A stretch of DNA of 64,000 bases from Streptomyces katrae (GTDB taxonomy: Bacteria; Actinomycetota; Actinomycetes; Streptomycetales; Streptomycetaceae): NCBI RefSeq assembly GCF_002028425.1, contig NZ_CP020042.1, forward strand, positions 930,001-994,000, read 5' to 3'. The notes under the pieces are model-generated. The model had not been told where the DNA came from, did not search any database, and saw only the letters and a list, made by a program, of their open reading frames with translations. This document shows, piece after piece, positions 51,896-60,149 of the stretch (positions within the stretch are counted from its first letter, which is position 1; the number at the start of each line of letters is the position of its first letter). The position numbers and the translations under genes are program-made.

Positions 51896-53086
51896 TCAGC
51901 GGCGGACCCTCGGCATGCCCAGGCCGATCCAGGAGATGATCTCGCGCTGGATCTCGTTGTTGCCGCCGCCGAAGGTGAAGATCACGGCGCTGCGGTAGCC
52001 GCGTTCGAGTTCGCCGTGGAGGACCGCGCCCGCCGAGCCGTCCTTCAGGGCGCCCGCCGCGCCGACGACCTCCATCAGCCAGGCGTACGCGTCGCGGCGG
52101 GCCTCGGAGCCGTAGACCTTGACGGCGGAGGCGTCCTGGGGGGTGAGGGTGCCGGACTGGACGGCGTTCACCATCTGCCAGTTGAGGAGTTTCATCGCGT
52201 CCAGCCGGGTGTGGGTGCGGGCCAGGCGGGCGCGCACCCAGGGCAGGTCGATGACGCGGCGGCCGTCGGCGAGCTTGGTCTCCGCGGCCCAGCGCTGGAC
52301 GTCGTGGAGGGCGCGGATGGCCATCGTGCCGTGGGCGGCGAGGGTGACGCGCTCGTGGTTGAGCTGGTTGGTGATCAGGCGCCAGCCCTTGTTCTCCTGG
52401 CCGACGCGGCGGCTCGCGGGCACGCGGATGTCCTCGTAGTAGCTGGCGGTGGTGTCGTGCGAGGCGAGGGTGTTGATGAGGGTGCAGGAGTAGCCGGGGT
52501 CGGAGGTCGGGACCAGGAGCATCGTGATGCCCTTGTGCGCGGGGGCGTCCGGGTCGGTGCGGACGGCGAGCCAGACCCAGTCGGCGGTGTCGCCGTTGGT
52601 GGTCCAGATCTTCTGGCCGTTGACCACGTAGGTGCCGGTCTCCTCGTCGCCCTCCCGGACGGCCTTGCAGGTGAGGGCGGCGAGGTCGGTGCCGGCGCCC
52701 GGCTCGCTGTAGCCGATGGCGAAGTCGATCTCGCCGGAGAGGATCCTGGGGAGGAAGTACGCCTTCTGCTCGTCGGTGCCGAACTGCATCAGGGTCGGCC
52801 CGACCGTGTTGAGCGCCATCAGCGGGAGCGGGACGACGGCCTGCGCGGCCTCGTCGAAGAAGATGAACTGGTCCATGGGCGACATGCCGCGCCCGCCGTA
52901 CTCCTTCGGCCAGCCGACGCCGAGCCAGCCGTCCGCGCCGAGGCGGCGGATGGTCTCGCGGTAGAAGCGCTTCTGCGCGGCCGGGTCCTCGTAGCGGGCG
53001 TAGACGTCCTGCGGGACGAGCTCGGCGAAGTAGGCACGCAGTTCGGCGCGCAACTGCTGCTGCTCGGGCGTGTATTCGAGGTGCAC
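51896..53086 (-). CDS. Acyl-CoA dehydrogenase
   Basis: 396 aa. Acyl-CoA dehydrogenase fold: WPKEYGGRGMSPMDQFIFFDEAA, AIGYSEPGAGTDLAAL, YVVNGQKIWTTNGDTADW and FGGGNNEIQREIISWIGLGMPR. The last segment is the C-terminal flavin-loop region of the FadE-type subfamily common in cholesterol side-chain breakdown. GTG 53086 has GGAGGGG four bases upstream. A KstR-consensus site lies 58-71 bp upstream of the start, so it probably belongs to the same regulon as the EchA19/FadD19 pair at 20-22 kb. Substrate unknown. Confidence 0.88.
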   Translation of the reverse strand: MHLEYTPEQQQLRAELRAYFAELVPQDVYARYEDPAAQKRFYRETIRRLGADGWLGVGWPKEYGGRGMSPMDQFIFFDEAAQAVVPLPLMALNTVGPTLMQFGTDEQKAYFLPRILSGEIDFAIGYSEPGAGTDLAALTCKAVREGDEETGTYVVNGQKIWTTNGDTADWVWLAVRTDPDAPAHKGITMLLVPTSDPGYSCTLINTLASHDTTASYYEDIRVPASRRVGQENKGWRLITNQLNHERVTLAAHGTMAIRALHDVQRWAAETKLADGRRVIDLPWVRARLARTHTRLDAMKLLNWQMVNAVQSGTLTPQDASAVKVYGSEARRDAYAWLMEVVGAAGALKDGSAGAVLHGELERGYRSAVIFTFGGGNNEIQREIISWIGLGMPRVRR

Positions 53087-53143
53087 GGCCCCTCCGGGAT
53101 CCTCGCGGTCCAGCCGGTCGCTGCGAACGGCGGCGGTCAGAGT

Positions 53144-53157
53144 AGAACCCGTTACAG
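53144..53157. promoter_or_regulatory. KstR-type operator
   Basis: TAGAACCCGTTACA matches TNNAACNNGTTNNA at all fixed positions, 58 bp upstream of the acyl-CoA dehydrogenase start. Confidence 0.6.
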
Positions 53158-53233
53158 GAATAGGGAAGGGGGTGGCGGGCGGCCGGACGACGGGACCCCC
53201 TGCCGGTCCGGGCCTGCAGGGGGCGCGGTGGGG

Positions 53234-54440
53234 TCAGTCCGTCGGGCGGCACTGTCCCGTGCGCGGGCCGGTCGTGGTGGTGCCGGTCTGCAGGAGCTCC
53301 GGGGCGTTGTCCTCGCAGCGCAGGGGGCCGGTGACCCGGTTGGCGCGGAAGGCCGGCGCCAGGGCCTGCGGGAGCGGGCCGGTCCCGCTGTTGCCGGTGA
53401 TGCGGACGGCGCCGGTCACGGCGTTGGCCGACACCTCGGTCCCGCCGGTGTTGGCCTCGACGGTGAGCGGGCCCCTCAGGGTGTTGCCTGCGCAGGCCCC
53501 GCCCTCGCGGTCGGAGCCGATGACCACCGGGCCGGTGGAGCGCTGCACGGAGACCGGGCCGGTGAGCGCGGAGTGGCAGATCGTCAGGGCCAGAGCGCCG
53601 TCGGCGGAGAACGGGCCGGTGAGCGCGGCGTCGGTCACGGCGAGGGCGCCGCCGGGCCGGACGGTGACGGGGCCGCTTTGGCTGCCGCCCGCGCCGATGC
53701 AGACGGCCTCTCCGGCGGCGACGGTCAGCGGGCCCTGGTGGGCCGTGGTCAGGCAGGGGCCGCTGAAGCCGACGGTGATCTCGGTGGGCCCGCCCGTCGC
53801 GGCCGGGGTGAAGGCCGCGTCCCCGGCGTAGCGGGCGGTGACGGTGTGGCCGGTGGGCTGGAGGGCGCCGGTGCGCAGGGTCGCGCGGCCTCCGTCGAGG
53901 ACGGCGGTGCCCAGCGGGGTGGTCCCGTCGAAGAAGGTGACCTCGCCGCCCGGGGGGCCCGCGGCCGGGTTCGCCGGGGTGACGGTGGCGGTGAGGGTGA
54001 CGGGCCGCCCGAACAGCGGGGTCGCGTCGTCCACGGCCACGCTCACCCAGGCCCCGTAGCGGAAGGACACGACGGCCGCGCCGTTGCCCCGGCGCACGCC
54101 CCGCGCGAGGGTGACGTTCGTGGCGGACGCCGTCGCCGCCGTGCAGCAGGGGCCCGCCGTTGCCCGCGCCACCGCCGCCGCCGGCCACCAGGACCCGGTC
54201 GGCCGCGCCGAAGGCGCCCGTGCGTACGTCGCTGGCCCCGCCGCCGGAGCCGCCGCCTCCGTGGGCACCGCCACCGCCGGAGCCGTGGCCCCGGCCGCCG
54301 GGCCGGGCGTACTCGCCGTGCCGGGAGGTGCCGGAGCTGCCGACGCCGCCGACGGTGATCTGGAGGCTCTGGCCCGGGGTGACGGCCAGGGGGGCGCGGG
54401 TCTGCTGAAGGCCGTCGGGGGGTAGGCGCGCACGGCGGGG
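53234..54440 (-). pseudogene. Gly-rich/Ig-like/beta-repeat surface protein remnant
   Basis: Two reading frames carry pieces of one protein. The 5' piece (about 54130-54430) encodes a Gly-rich domain (DGLQQTRAPLAVTPGQSLQI, then GGGGAHGGGGSGG) without a usable start. The 3' piece, in another frame to the stop at 53234, encodes the end of that domain (NVTLARGVRRGNGAAVVSF). It also encodes a bacterial Ig-like domain (PVTLTATVTPANPAAG, GTTPLGTAVLDGG) and a xGPVxV beta-repeat segment (TGPFSADGALAL, TGPVSVQRSTGPVV). The N-terminal signal is missing. One extra C in the six-C run near 54430 would join the first frame to a GTG at 54445, but a second shift is still needed near 54150. So it is a broken gene or a collapsed repeat assembly. 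Confidence 0.65.
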
Positions 54441-54487
54441 CGCACAGCGCGGCGCCCGGCCGGAGCCGGGCGCCGCAGGGGGATGCC

Positions 54488-55324
54488 TCAGTTCAGGGCG
54501 GCGATCATGGCCTCGGCCGTCACGGCCATCGCCGTCCGCGCGGCGGTGAGGTAGGGGCGGGGGTCGGCCCCGGTCAGATGGGTGCGGATGGCCTCCGTCA
54601 TGGCCACGTTGAGCGCGGTGCCGATGTTGACCTTGCGGATCCCGCCGGCGACCGCCGCCGCGAGCTCCCCGTCCGGCAGACCGGAGGAGCCGTGCAGCAC
54701 CAGGGGCACGTCCACCGTCTTGGCCAGCCGCGCCAGCAGGGCGTGGTCGAGGGAGGCGGTCCGGCTGGTCATGGCGTGGCTGCTGCCGATGGCCACGGCC
54801 AGGGCGTCCACCCCGGAGTCGGCGACGAACCGCCGCGCCTCGTCCGGGTCGGTCCGGGCGCCCGGCGCGTGCGGGTCCAGGGGCGCGGCGCCGTTCTTGC
54901 CGCCGACCTCACCCAGCTCCGCCTCGATCCACAGCCCGTTCGCGTGCGCCCAGTCGGCGGCGGACCGGGTGGCCTCGAGGTTCTCGGCGTAGGGCAGGTG
55001 CGCGGCGTCGTACATCACGGAGCCGTACCCGGCGTCCGCGGCCTGCCGCAGCAGGTCGGGGCTCTTGACGTGGTCCAGGTGCAGCCCGACGGGCACCCGG
55101 GCGGCCTCGGCGCACGCCGCGGCGGCCCGGGTGATGGGCAGCAGGGCCCCGCCGCGGAACTTCACGGCGTTCTCGCTGAGTTGCAGGATCACGGGCAGGC
55201 CGGCCCGCTCCGCCCCCTCGACCACGGCTTCGGCGTGCTCCAGGGTGATGACGTTGAAAGCCGCGACGGCCCGTCCGGCGGCGGCCGCCTCCGTGACGAG
55301 GGTCCCTGCGGGGGCGAGGCTCAT
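54488..55324 (-). CDS. Class II fructose/tagatose-bisphosphate aldolase family
   Basis: 278 aa. Class II aldolase barrel: AFNVITLEHAEAVVEGAERA, the metal-binding HLDHVKSPDLL, SVMYDAAHLPYAEN, EAELGEVGGKNGA and LVLHGSSGLPDGELAAAV, GIRKVNIGTALN. Zn ligands include His in HLDH and HGSSG. GatY/KbaY-type enzymes act on sugar phosphates such as tagatose-1,6-bisphosphate. ATG 55324 overlaps the SIS gene stop (ATGA). With the SIS isomerase and divergent DeoR regulator it forms an amino-sugar catabolic module. Confidence 0.88.
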   Translation of the reverse strand: MSLAPAGTLVTEAAAAGRAVAAFNVITLEHAEAVVEGAERAGLPVILQLSENAVKFRGGALLPITRAAAACAEAARVPVGLHLDHVKSPDLLRQAADAGYGSVMYDAAHLPYAENLEATRSAADWAHANGLWIEAELGEVGGKNGAAPLDPHAPGARTDPDEARRFVADSGVDALAVAIGSSHAMTSRTASLDHALLARLAKTVDVPLVLHGSSGLPDGELAAAVAGGIRKVNIGTALNVAMTEAIRTHLTGADPRPYLTAARTAMAVTAEAMIAALN

Positions 55325-56223
55325 CGGACCGCCCCCTCACCGCCGGTGAGGATCACCGAACGGGTGAGGTTGCGGGGCGCGTCCGGGTCCAGCTGCCGCG
55401 CGGCGGCGACCGCCACGGCCAGGCGGTGCACCCGGACCAGTTCGGCGAGCGGGTCCAGCGTGCCGTCCACCCACTCCGCGCCCGTGCCCAGGACCTGCTC
55501 GGCGATTCCTTCCGGGGTGCCGCCCAGCGACCAGGTGACGGAGCCGGGGCCGGTGACGCTGACCGGGCCGTGCCGGTACTCCATCGCCGGGTAGGCCTCG
55601 GCCCACGACAGCGAGGCCTCGCGCATCTTCAGGGCGGCCTCGTGGGCCAGGCCCACGCTCCAGCCCCGCCCGAGGAAGGTGAACTGCCCCCGGGCCTCCA
55701 GCCCGGGGGGCAGGGGCGCGGCCAGCGCGGCGCGGCCGTCGGCGACCACCTCCGGGGTGTGTGCGCCGACGTGGGCCCGCAGGAGGGTGAGGGCGGTGGT
55801 GGCGAAGCGGGTCTGGACGACGGACCGCTCGTCGGCGAAGTCCAGCACGACCAGCTCGTCGGCGAGGGTGGCCACCGGGGTGTCCGGGTCACCGACCACC
55901 GCGGTGGCCGGGATCCCGGCCTCCCGCAGCCCGGACAGCAGGTCAAGCACCTCGGTGGTGGTCCCGGAGCGGGTCAGGGCCACCACCCGGTCGTAGCGGC
56001 GGTGACGGGGGAACTCCGATGCGGGGAAGGCGTCGGTCTCCCCCTGCCCGGCCTCCTCGCGCAGGGCGGCGGCGGCCTGGGCCATGTAGTACGAGGTCCC
56101 GCACCCCACGATCGCGGTACGCTCCCCCCGGCCCGGCAGCACCGCCCGGTGGGCCGGGGCCAGTTCGGCGGCCCGTTCCCAGCTCTCGGGCTGCGTGGCC
56201 AACTCGTACGCGACGTGACTCAT
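55321..56223 (-). CDS. SIS-domain sugar-phosphate isomerase/deaminase (AgaS/GlmS-like)
   Basis: 300 aa. Double SIS domain: AIVGCGTSYYMAQAAAALREEAG (first sugar-phosphate site), VALTRSGTTTEVLDLLSGL, then FLGRGWSVGLAHEAALKMREASLSWAEAYPAMEYRHGP. The last block is the amino-sugar-binding segment of AgaS and GlmS isomerase domains. Likely deaminates or isomerises a hexosamine phosphate. ATG 56223 has GGGAG six bases upstream; the ATG at 56334 is rejected. Overlaps the aldolase gene. Divergent from the DeoR regulator. Confidence 0.87.
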   Translation of the reverse strand: MSHVAYELATQPESWERAAELAPAHRAVLPGRGERTAIVGCGTSYYMAQAAAALREEAGQGETDAFPASEFPRHRRYDRVVALTRSGTTTEVLDLLSGLREAGIPATAVVGDPDTPVATLADELVVLDFADERSVVQTRFATTALTLLRAHVGAHTPEVVADGRAALAAPLPPGLEARGQFTFLGRGWSVGLAHEAALKMREASLSWAEAYPAMEYRHGPVSVTGPGSVTWSLGGTPEGIAEQVLGTGAEWVDGTLDPLAELVRVHRLAVAVAAARQLDPDAPRNLTRSVILTGGEGAVR

Positions 56224-56260
56224 GCGGGCTCCCTGCGCGTTGGATGCGTCATCCTGGCGG

Positions 56261-56315
56261 TTCCTGCGTGCTTCCTGCGTGCTGTTACTGCATGGCGCTG
56301 CTGCGTGTTCCTGCA
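56261..56315. promoter_or_regulatory. Direct repeats in the SIS/DeoR intergenic region
   Basis: TTCCTGCGTG occurs twice (56261-56270, 56272-56281), and a related CTGCGTGTTCCTG at 56301. Repeated short boxes upstream of a DeoR-controlled operon are a likely operator array. Confidence 0.45.
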
Positions 56316-56437
56316 AGGTAGCGGCCCGTTTCACGCAACTTCAAGCATCGGCAGGGTGTTCGGCTCGGCTAATGTCGAACGACGGGGCCGGGGAAGGATG
56401 CCCCGCACGGTACGGGGGACGACACGGGAGGGGCGCC

Positions 56438-57217
56438 ATGACCCGCACGGAGCGCTGGCAGAGACTGCTGGACCTGCTGGTGGAGCGGGACGGGCTCGAG
56501 GTGGAGGCCGCCGCCGAGGCGCTCGGCGTGTCCGCGGCCACCATCCGCCGCGACCTCGACCAGCTCGCCGAGCAGCAGCTGCTGGTGCGCACCCGCGGCG
56601 GCGCGGTGCCGCACGGGGTGTCGTACGAACTCCCCCTGCGCTACCGGACCTCACGGCGGGCCGCCGAGAAGCGGCGGATCAGCGAGGCCGTCGCGGCGCT
56701 GATCGCACCGGGCGAGGTGGTCGGCCTGACGGGCGGCACCACCACGACGGAGGTGGCCCGCGCCCTGGCGGCCCGCCCCGACCTGGCCGGCGGCTCCCCC
56801 GCCCTCACGGTGGTCACCAACGCCCTGAACATCGCGGGCGAACTGGTGATCCGGCCCCAGTTCAAGATCGTGCTGACGGGCGGGGTGGCCCGCCCGCAGT
56901 CGTACGAACTCACCGGTCCACTGGCCCAGCAGACGCTCGGTCAGCTCACCGTGGACACGGCGGTGGTCGGCGTCGACGCCTTCGACCCGGCGGACGGCGC
57001 GGCCACCCGCCACGAGGACGAGGCGGCCGTCAACAGCCTCCTGTGCGCCCGCGCGCGGCGCGTGGTGGTCGCGGCGGACTCCACGAAGCTGGGCGTCCGC
57101 GCCTTCGCCCGCATCTGCCCGACCACCACGGTCCACACCCTGGTCACGGACACGGCCCTGACGGCCCCCCTGGCGGCGGCGTTCGAGGGGGCGGGGGTCG
57201 AGCTGATACGGGTGTAG
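56438..57217 (+). CDS. DeoR-family transcriptional repressor
   Basis: 259 aa. N-terminal HTH: RWQRLLDLLVERDGLEVEAAAEALGVSAATIRRDLDQLAEQQLLVRTRGGAV. The C-terminal sugar-phosphate sensor has GLTGGTTTTEVARAL, VVTNALNIAGELV and VVVAADSTKLGVRAFARI. ATG 56438 has GGGAGGGG upstream. Divergent from the SIS-aldolase operon and almost certainly its repressor, relieved by a sugar phosphate. Confidence 0.9.
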   Translation: MTRTERWQRLLDLLVERDGLEVEAAAEALGVSAATIRRDLDQLAEQQLLVRTRGGAVPHGVSYELPLRYRTSRRAAEKRRISEAVAALIAPGEVVGLTGGTTTTEVARALAARPDLAGGSPALTVVTNALNIAGELVIRPQFKIVLTGGVARPQSYELTGPLAQQTLGQLTVDTAVVGVDAFDPADGAATRHEDEAAVNSLLCARARRVVVAADSTKLGVRAFARICPTTTVHTLVTDTALTAPLAAAFEGAGVELIRV

Positions 57218-57288
57218 GGGGCCGTCGACCCCGCGAGGCGCCGGGGGAGATACATAAAGGCTTCATATAAATCCGCTATGCTTCAGGC

Positions 57289-57747
57289 ATGAGCCGCCGA
57301 GACGCCGCGCACGGCGCTTCCGATGCCATCGGGTCAGCCCTCTACGCTCTGGCCACCAGGGCCGTGAGACGTCTTCCCCGCGACATGAGCCTGACATCCG
57401 CCGCCACCTTGGCCACCCTGGACAAGACCGGCCCGCGACGGATCACCGATCTGGCGGTGGCCGAGGGCGTCACCCAGCCCGCGATGACCGTCCTGGTCCG
57501 GGTGATGGAGGAATCCGGGCTCGTCGAGCGGAAGGGCGATCCCTCCGACAAGCGGGTGACGCTGGTGTGCCTGACCGAGGCCGGCGCGTCGTACGTCCGG
57601 ACGCGACGCCAGGCGGGCATCGACGCGTACGCGCGGTTGATCGACGAACTCACCGGTGACGAGGTCGAGGCCTTGGCAGCAGCCCTTCCGGCGCTGCTGC
57701 ATCTGGCAGAGCTCGAAAGCCACGCCCGCGAGGAGTCGGACCGGTGA
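57289..57747 (+). CDS. MarR-family regulator
   Basis: 152 aa. Winged helix with ALATRAVRRLPRDMSLTSAATLATL, RITDLAVAEGVTQPAMTVLVRVMEESGLVERKGDPSDKRVTLVCLTEAG (recognition helix and wing). ATG 57289 has no Shine-Dalgarno and TATGCT lies 7-12 bases upstream, suggesting a leaderless transcript. The stop overlaps the GTG of the MFS exporter. A typical MarR-exporter pair in which the regulator senses the exporter's substrate. Confidence 0.88.
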   Translation: MSRRDAAHGASDAIGSALYALATRAVRRLPRDMSLTSAATLATLDKTGPRRITDLAVAEGVTQPAMTVLVRVMEESGLVERKGDPSDKRVTLVCLTEAGASYVRTRRQAGIDAYARLIDELTGDEVEALAAALPALLHLAELESHAREESDR

Positions 57748-59219
57748 CCGCGGCCCAGGGTCATGGCCAGCCCATGAGCACCGCCCTGATACGTTCCGAG
57801 GCACGTCTGCTGGTCCCCGCCCTGATGTTCATCGCCCTGGTCGTGGCGGCGGTCGCCAGCCTCGGGACACCGCTCATCACCAGCGTGGCGACCACGTTCC
57901 ACGTCTCCCTCGACAGCGCGCAGTGGACGCTGACCATCGCCCTGCTGAGCGGCGCCGTCGCCACACCCGTCCTCGGCCGGCTCGGAGCCGGTCCGCACCG
58001 GCGGGCCACGATCCTCGCCACGCTGGCGATCGTCGTCGTCGGCAGTGCGCTCACCGTGCTGCCACTGCCGTTCGCCTGGCTGCTCGTGGGCAGAGCGGCC
58101 CAAGGCGTGGGACTCGGTCTCACGGCGCTGATGATGGGCGTGGCCCGCGACCACCTTCCCGAGGAGCGCAGCGCGGCCACGATCGCCCTGATCTCAGTGG
58201 TCTCGATCATCGGAGCCGGCGTCGGCTACCCGCTGGCCGCGCTGCTCGCCGAGTTCGGCGGGCTGCAGGCCGCCTACGGCCTCGGCCTGCTCGTCACCAC
58301 CACCGCCTTCGTGACCGCGTGGCGCTCCGTGCCCGCAGCTCCCGAAGGCCGCTCCGCTCACGTGAACGTGGCCGGTGCACTCGTCCTGGCGGGTGGACTG
58401 CTCCTCGTCCTGTTCCTGGCCGGCGAGAGGAGCCTGTGGAGCCGGCACCTCGCCGTGGCGGTGACCCTTGCCGTCGCCGCCGTACTCCTGCTCTGCGTCT
58501 GGACCGTTTCCGAACTGCGGACCAAGACGCCCCTGGTCGACGTCCGGGCGGTACGGCACCCGGCGGTCGCCGGGGCGAACATCGCCATGTTCGTCGGCGG
58601 GAGCGGCATGTACCTCCTGCTCACGCTCATCACCCGCTACGCGCAGACGCCGCACAGCGCCGGCTACGGCTTCGGCCTGACCACCTTCGTGGCGGGGCTG
58701 GTCCTCATCCCGTTCTCCGTGCTGGGGTTCGTCGCCGGCAAGCTCACGCAGCGGGTCCGCGAACGGATCGACGGCCCGCTGCTCCTGGCCGGCAGCGCCG
58801 CCATCGTCGGCGGCGGGTTCGTCCTGTTCGCCACCGCCCGGTCCAACCTGGCCGAACTGCTCGCGGCCATGGGCGTGCTGGGCTTCGGCGTCGGCAGCTT
58901 CTCGGCCGCCATGCCCGGCGTCATCCTGGCCGTCACCCCCAAGAGCGAGACGTCGAGCGCCATGAGCTTCAACTACGTCGTCCGCAGCGTCGGGTACTCC
59001 CTGGGCAGCGCCCTCGGCGGTCTGGTCCTGGCCACCGGCACCCCCACGGGCCGCCTCTTCCCGAACGACGACGCCTACACGACCGCGGCGCTGGTCGGCG
59101 TCGCCGCGATGGCGATCACGACGATGGCCAGCCTCACCCTCGCCCGCAGACGCCCACCCGAGGCCAGTCCGACCACAACCCTGCCGGGCCTGGACCGGTC
59201 GAGTCGAACCGGAAGCTGA
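57744..59219 (+). CDS. MFS drug-efflux-type transporter
   Basis: 491 aa, 12-14 membrane helices, e.g. LLVPALMFIALVVAAVASLG, RATILATLAIVVVGSALTVLP, ALVLAGGLLLVLFLAGER, GFGLTTFVAGLVLIPFSVLGF. Motif-A-like loop TPVLGRLGAGPHRR after TM2 and a motif C-like GAGVGYPLAALLAEFGG. DHA2-type exporter of small molecules. GTG 57744 overlaps the MarR stop (GTGA). Controlled by the MarR gene upstream. In the same frame past its TGA lies a DUF1330 fragment. Confidence 0.88.
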   Translation: MTAAQGHGQPMSTALIRSEARLLVPALMFIALVVAAVASLGTPLITSVATTFHVSLDSAQWTLTIALLSGAVATPVLGRLGAGPHRRATILATLAIVVVGSALTVLPLPFAWLLVGRAAQGVGLGLTALMMGVARDHLPEERSAATIALISVVSIIGAGVGYPLAALLAEFGGLQAAYGLGLLVTTTAFVTAWRSVPAAPEGRSAHVNVAGALVLAGGLLLVLFLAGERSLWSRHLAVAVTLAVAAVLLLCVWTVSELRTKTPLVDVRAVRHPAVAGANIAMFVGGSGMYLLLTLITRYAQTPHSAGYGFGLTTFVAGLVLIPFSVLGFVAGKLTQRVRERIDGPLLLAGSAAIVGGGFVLFATARSNLAELLAAMGVLGFGVGSFSAAMPGVILAVTPKSETSSAMSFNYVVRSVGYSLGSALGGLVLATGTPTGRLFPNDDAYTTAALVGVAAMAITTMASLTLARRRPPEASPTTTLPGLDRSSRTGS

Positions 59220-59507
59220 GGATCGAAGCCGTCCGACTTCGACCGCACCATCACAGACCCTGAGAGGCTTGCTGCCTACGACAAGCTGGCCGGTCCAGCC
59301 GTCAAGGCCGCGGGCGGGCGGCTGCTCTCCCGCGGCAGCCGGGTCGTCGCACACGACGCCGGAATAGGCGAGCGCACCATCCTGGTCGAGTTCGACAGCT
59401 TCGAACAGGCAGTCGCCGCACATGCGAGTGCCGCTCACCAGGAGGCGCTGGCCGCACTTGCTGACGGCGTCGAGCGCGACTTCCGCATCATCGAGGGCCT
59501 CGACTGA
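59220..59507 (+). pseudogene. DUF1330 fragment lacking a start codon
   Basis: The frame that continues directly after the MFS stop encodes TDPERLAAYDKLAGPAVKAAGG, RGSRVVAHDAGIGERTILVEF and EQAVAAHASAAHQEALAAL, ending FRIIEGLD. This is nearly a complete DUF1330 domain (about 95 aa expected). No ATG, GTG or TTG precedes the conserved part, and the usual N-terminal MTAYW-like strand is absent. It is therefore an N-terminally lost gene, or would need UGA readthrough from the exporter. Confidence 0.7.
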
Positions 59508-59533
59508 CGATGTCACTGACCGGAAGGGTCTTG

Positions 59534-59752
59534 TTATCCCGGATGCGAGATGAGTATCGGGCCATTGTCGATGATCCGGCGGCAGTGACAGCACCATGAC
59601 CAGTAAGGGCATGAATTCTGAGTGGCTGTCATGGTAGCTGTCTGCGGGATCGGTGCAGCGGATGCGCTCACCGGTAGCAGCACGCTACCGGTGGCAAAAG
59701 CGCCGAAGACAACGGTCATCGCGACACGGCGCGTCCAGTTAATGCATTTCAT
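59534..59752 (-). CDS. Small secreted Cys-rich peptide
   Basis: 72 aa. Sec signal MKCINWTRRVAMTVVFGAFATGSVLLPVSASA followed by a mature region of about 40 residues with four Cys near the middle (SCPYWSWCCHCRRIIDNG). GC content is lower than in neighbouring genes and codon use is less biased, so it may be recently acquired. ATG 59752 has an AAAGGG eight to nine bases upstream. Possible extracellular peptide or antimicrobial; no recognised family. No processing or modification enzymes are adjacent. Confidence 0.55.
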   Translation of the reverse strand: MKCINWTRRVAMTVVFGAFATGSVLLPVSASAAPIPQTATMTATQNSCPYWSWCCHCRRIIDNGPILISHPG

Positions 59753-60119
59753 GGCGGGTGCCCTTTCTTCACTGGCTGCTGTTCACTGGCTTGCCAAACA
59801 GTCGCTGATCCGAGGCTGATGTCAAAAGACGCGCATCTTCGTATCTTGACGAGGCGGACGCCATGCGGCATCAGGCGGCGACCGCGACCATCCTCGTACG
59901 GTGAGGCCGGGCCTCCATTCGCCAGGCCAGGGCTTTGGCCACTGCGGTGGTGCCGGAGTCCGCCGAGGAGGGGCAAGCCGGGCGAGCTCCCTCCCAGCGG
60001 CTCGGCCGCCACGGGTCGACCATAGAACGGACCGTGGAGTGGCTCGCGGGCTGCCGCCGGCACTCCCCGTTCACCCGGCCTTGGTGGCGAGATACATCCA
60101 CCCCTCACAAACGCCGACC
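59753..60119. other. Gene-free stretch before the repeat array
   Basis: No supported gene. Contains a GTCAA...TTGAC inverted repeat near 59820-59850. Confidence 0.35.
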
Positions 60120-60149
60120 GGGGCCCGGGAGGGCGGGACCACACTCGAC

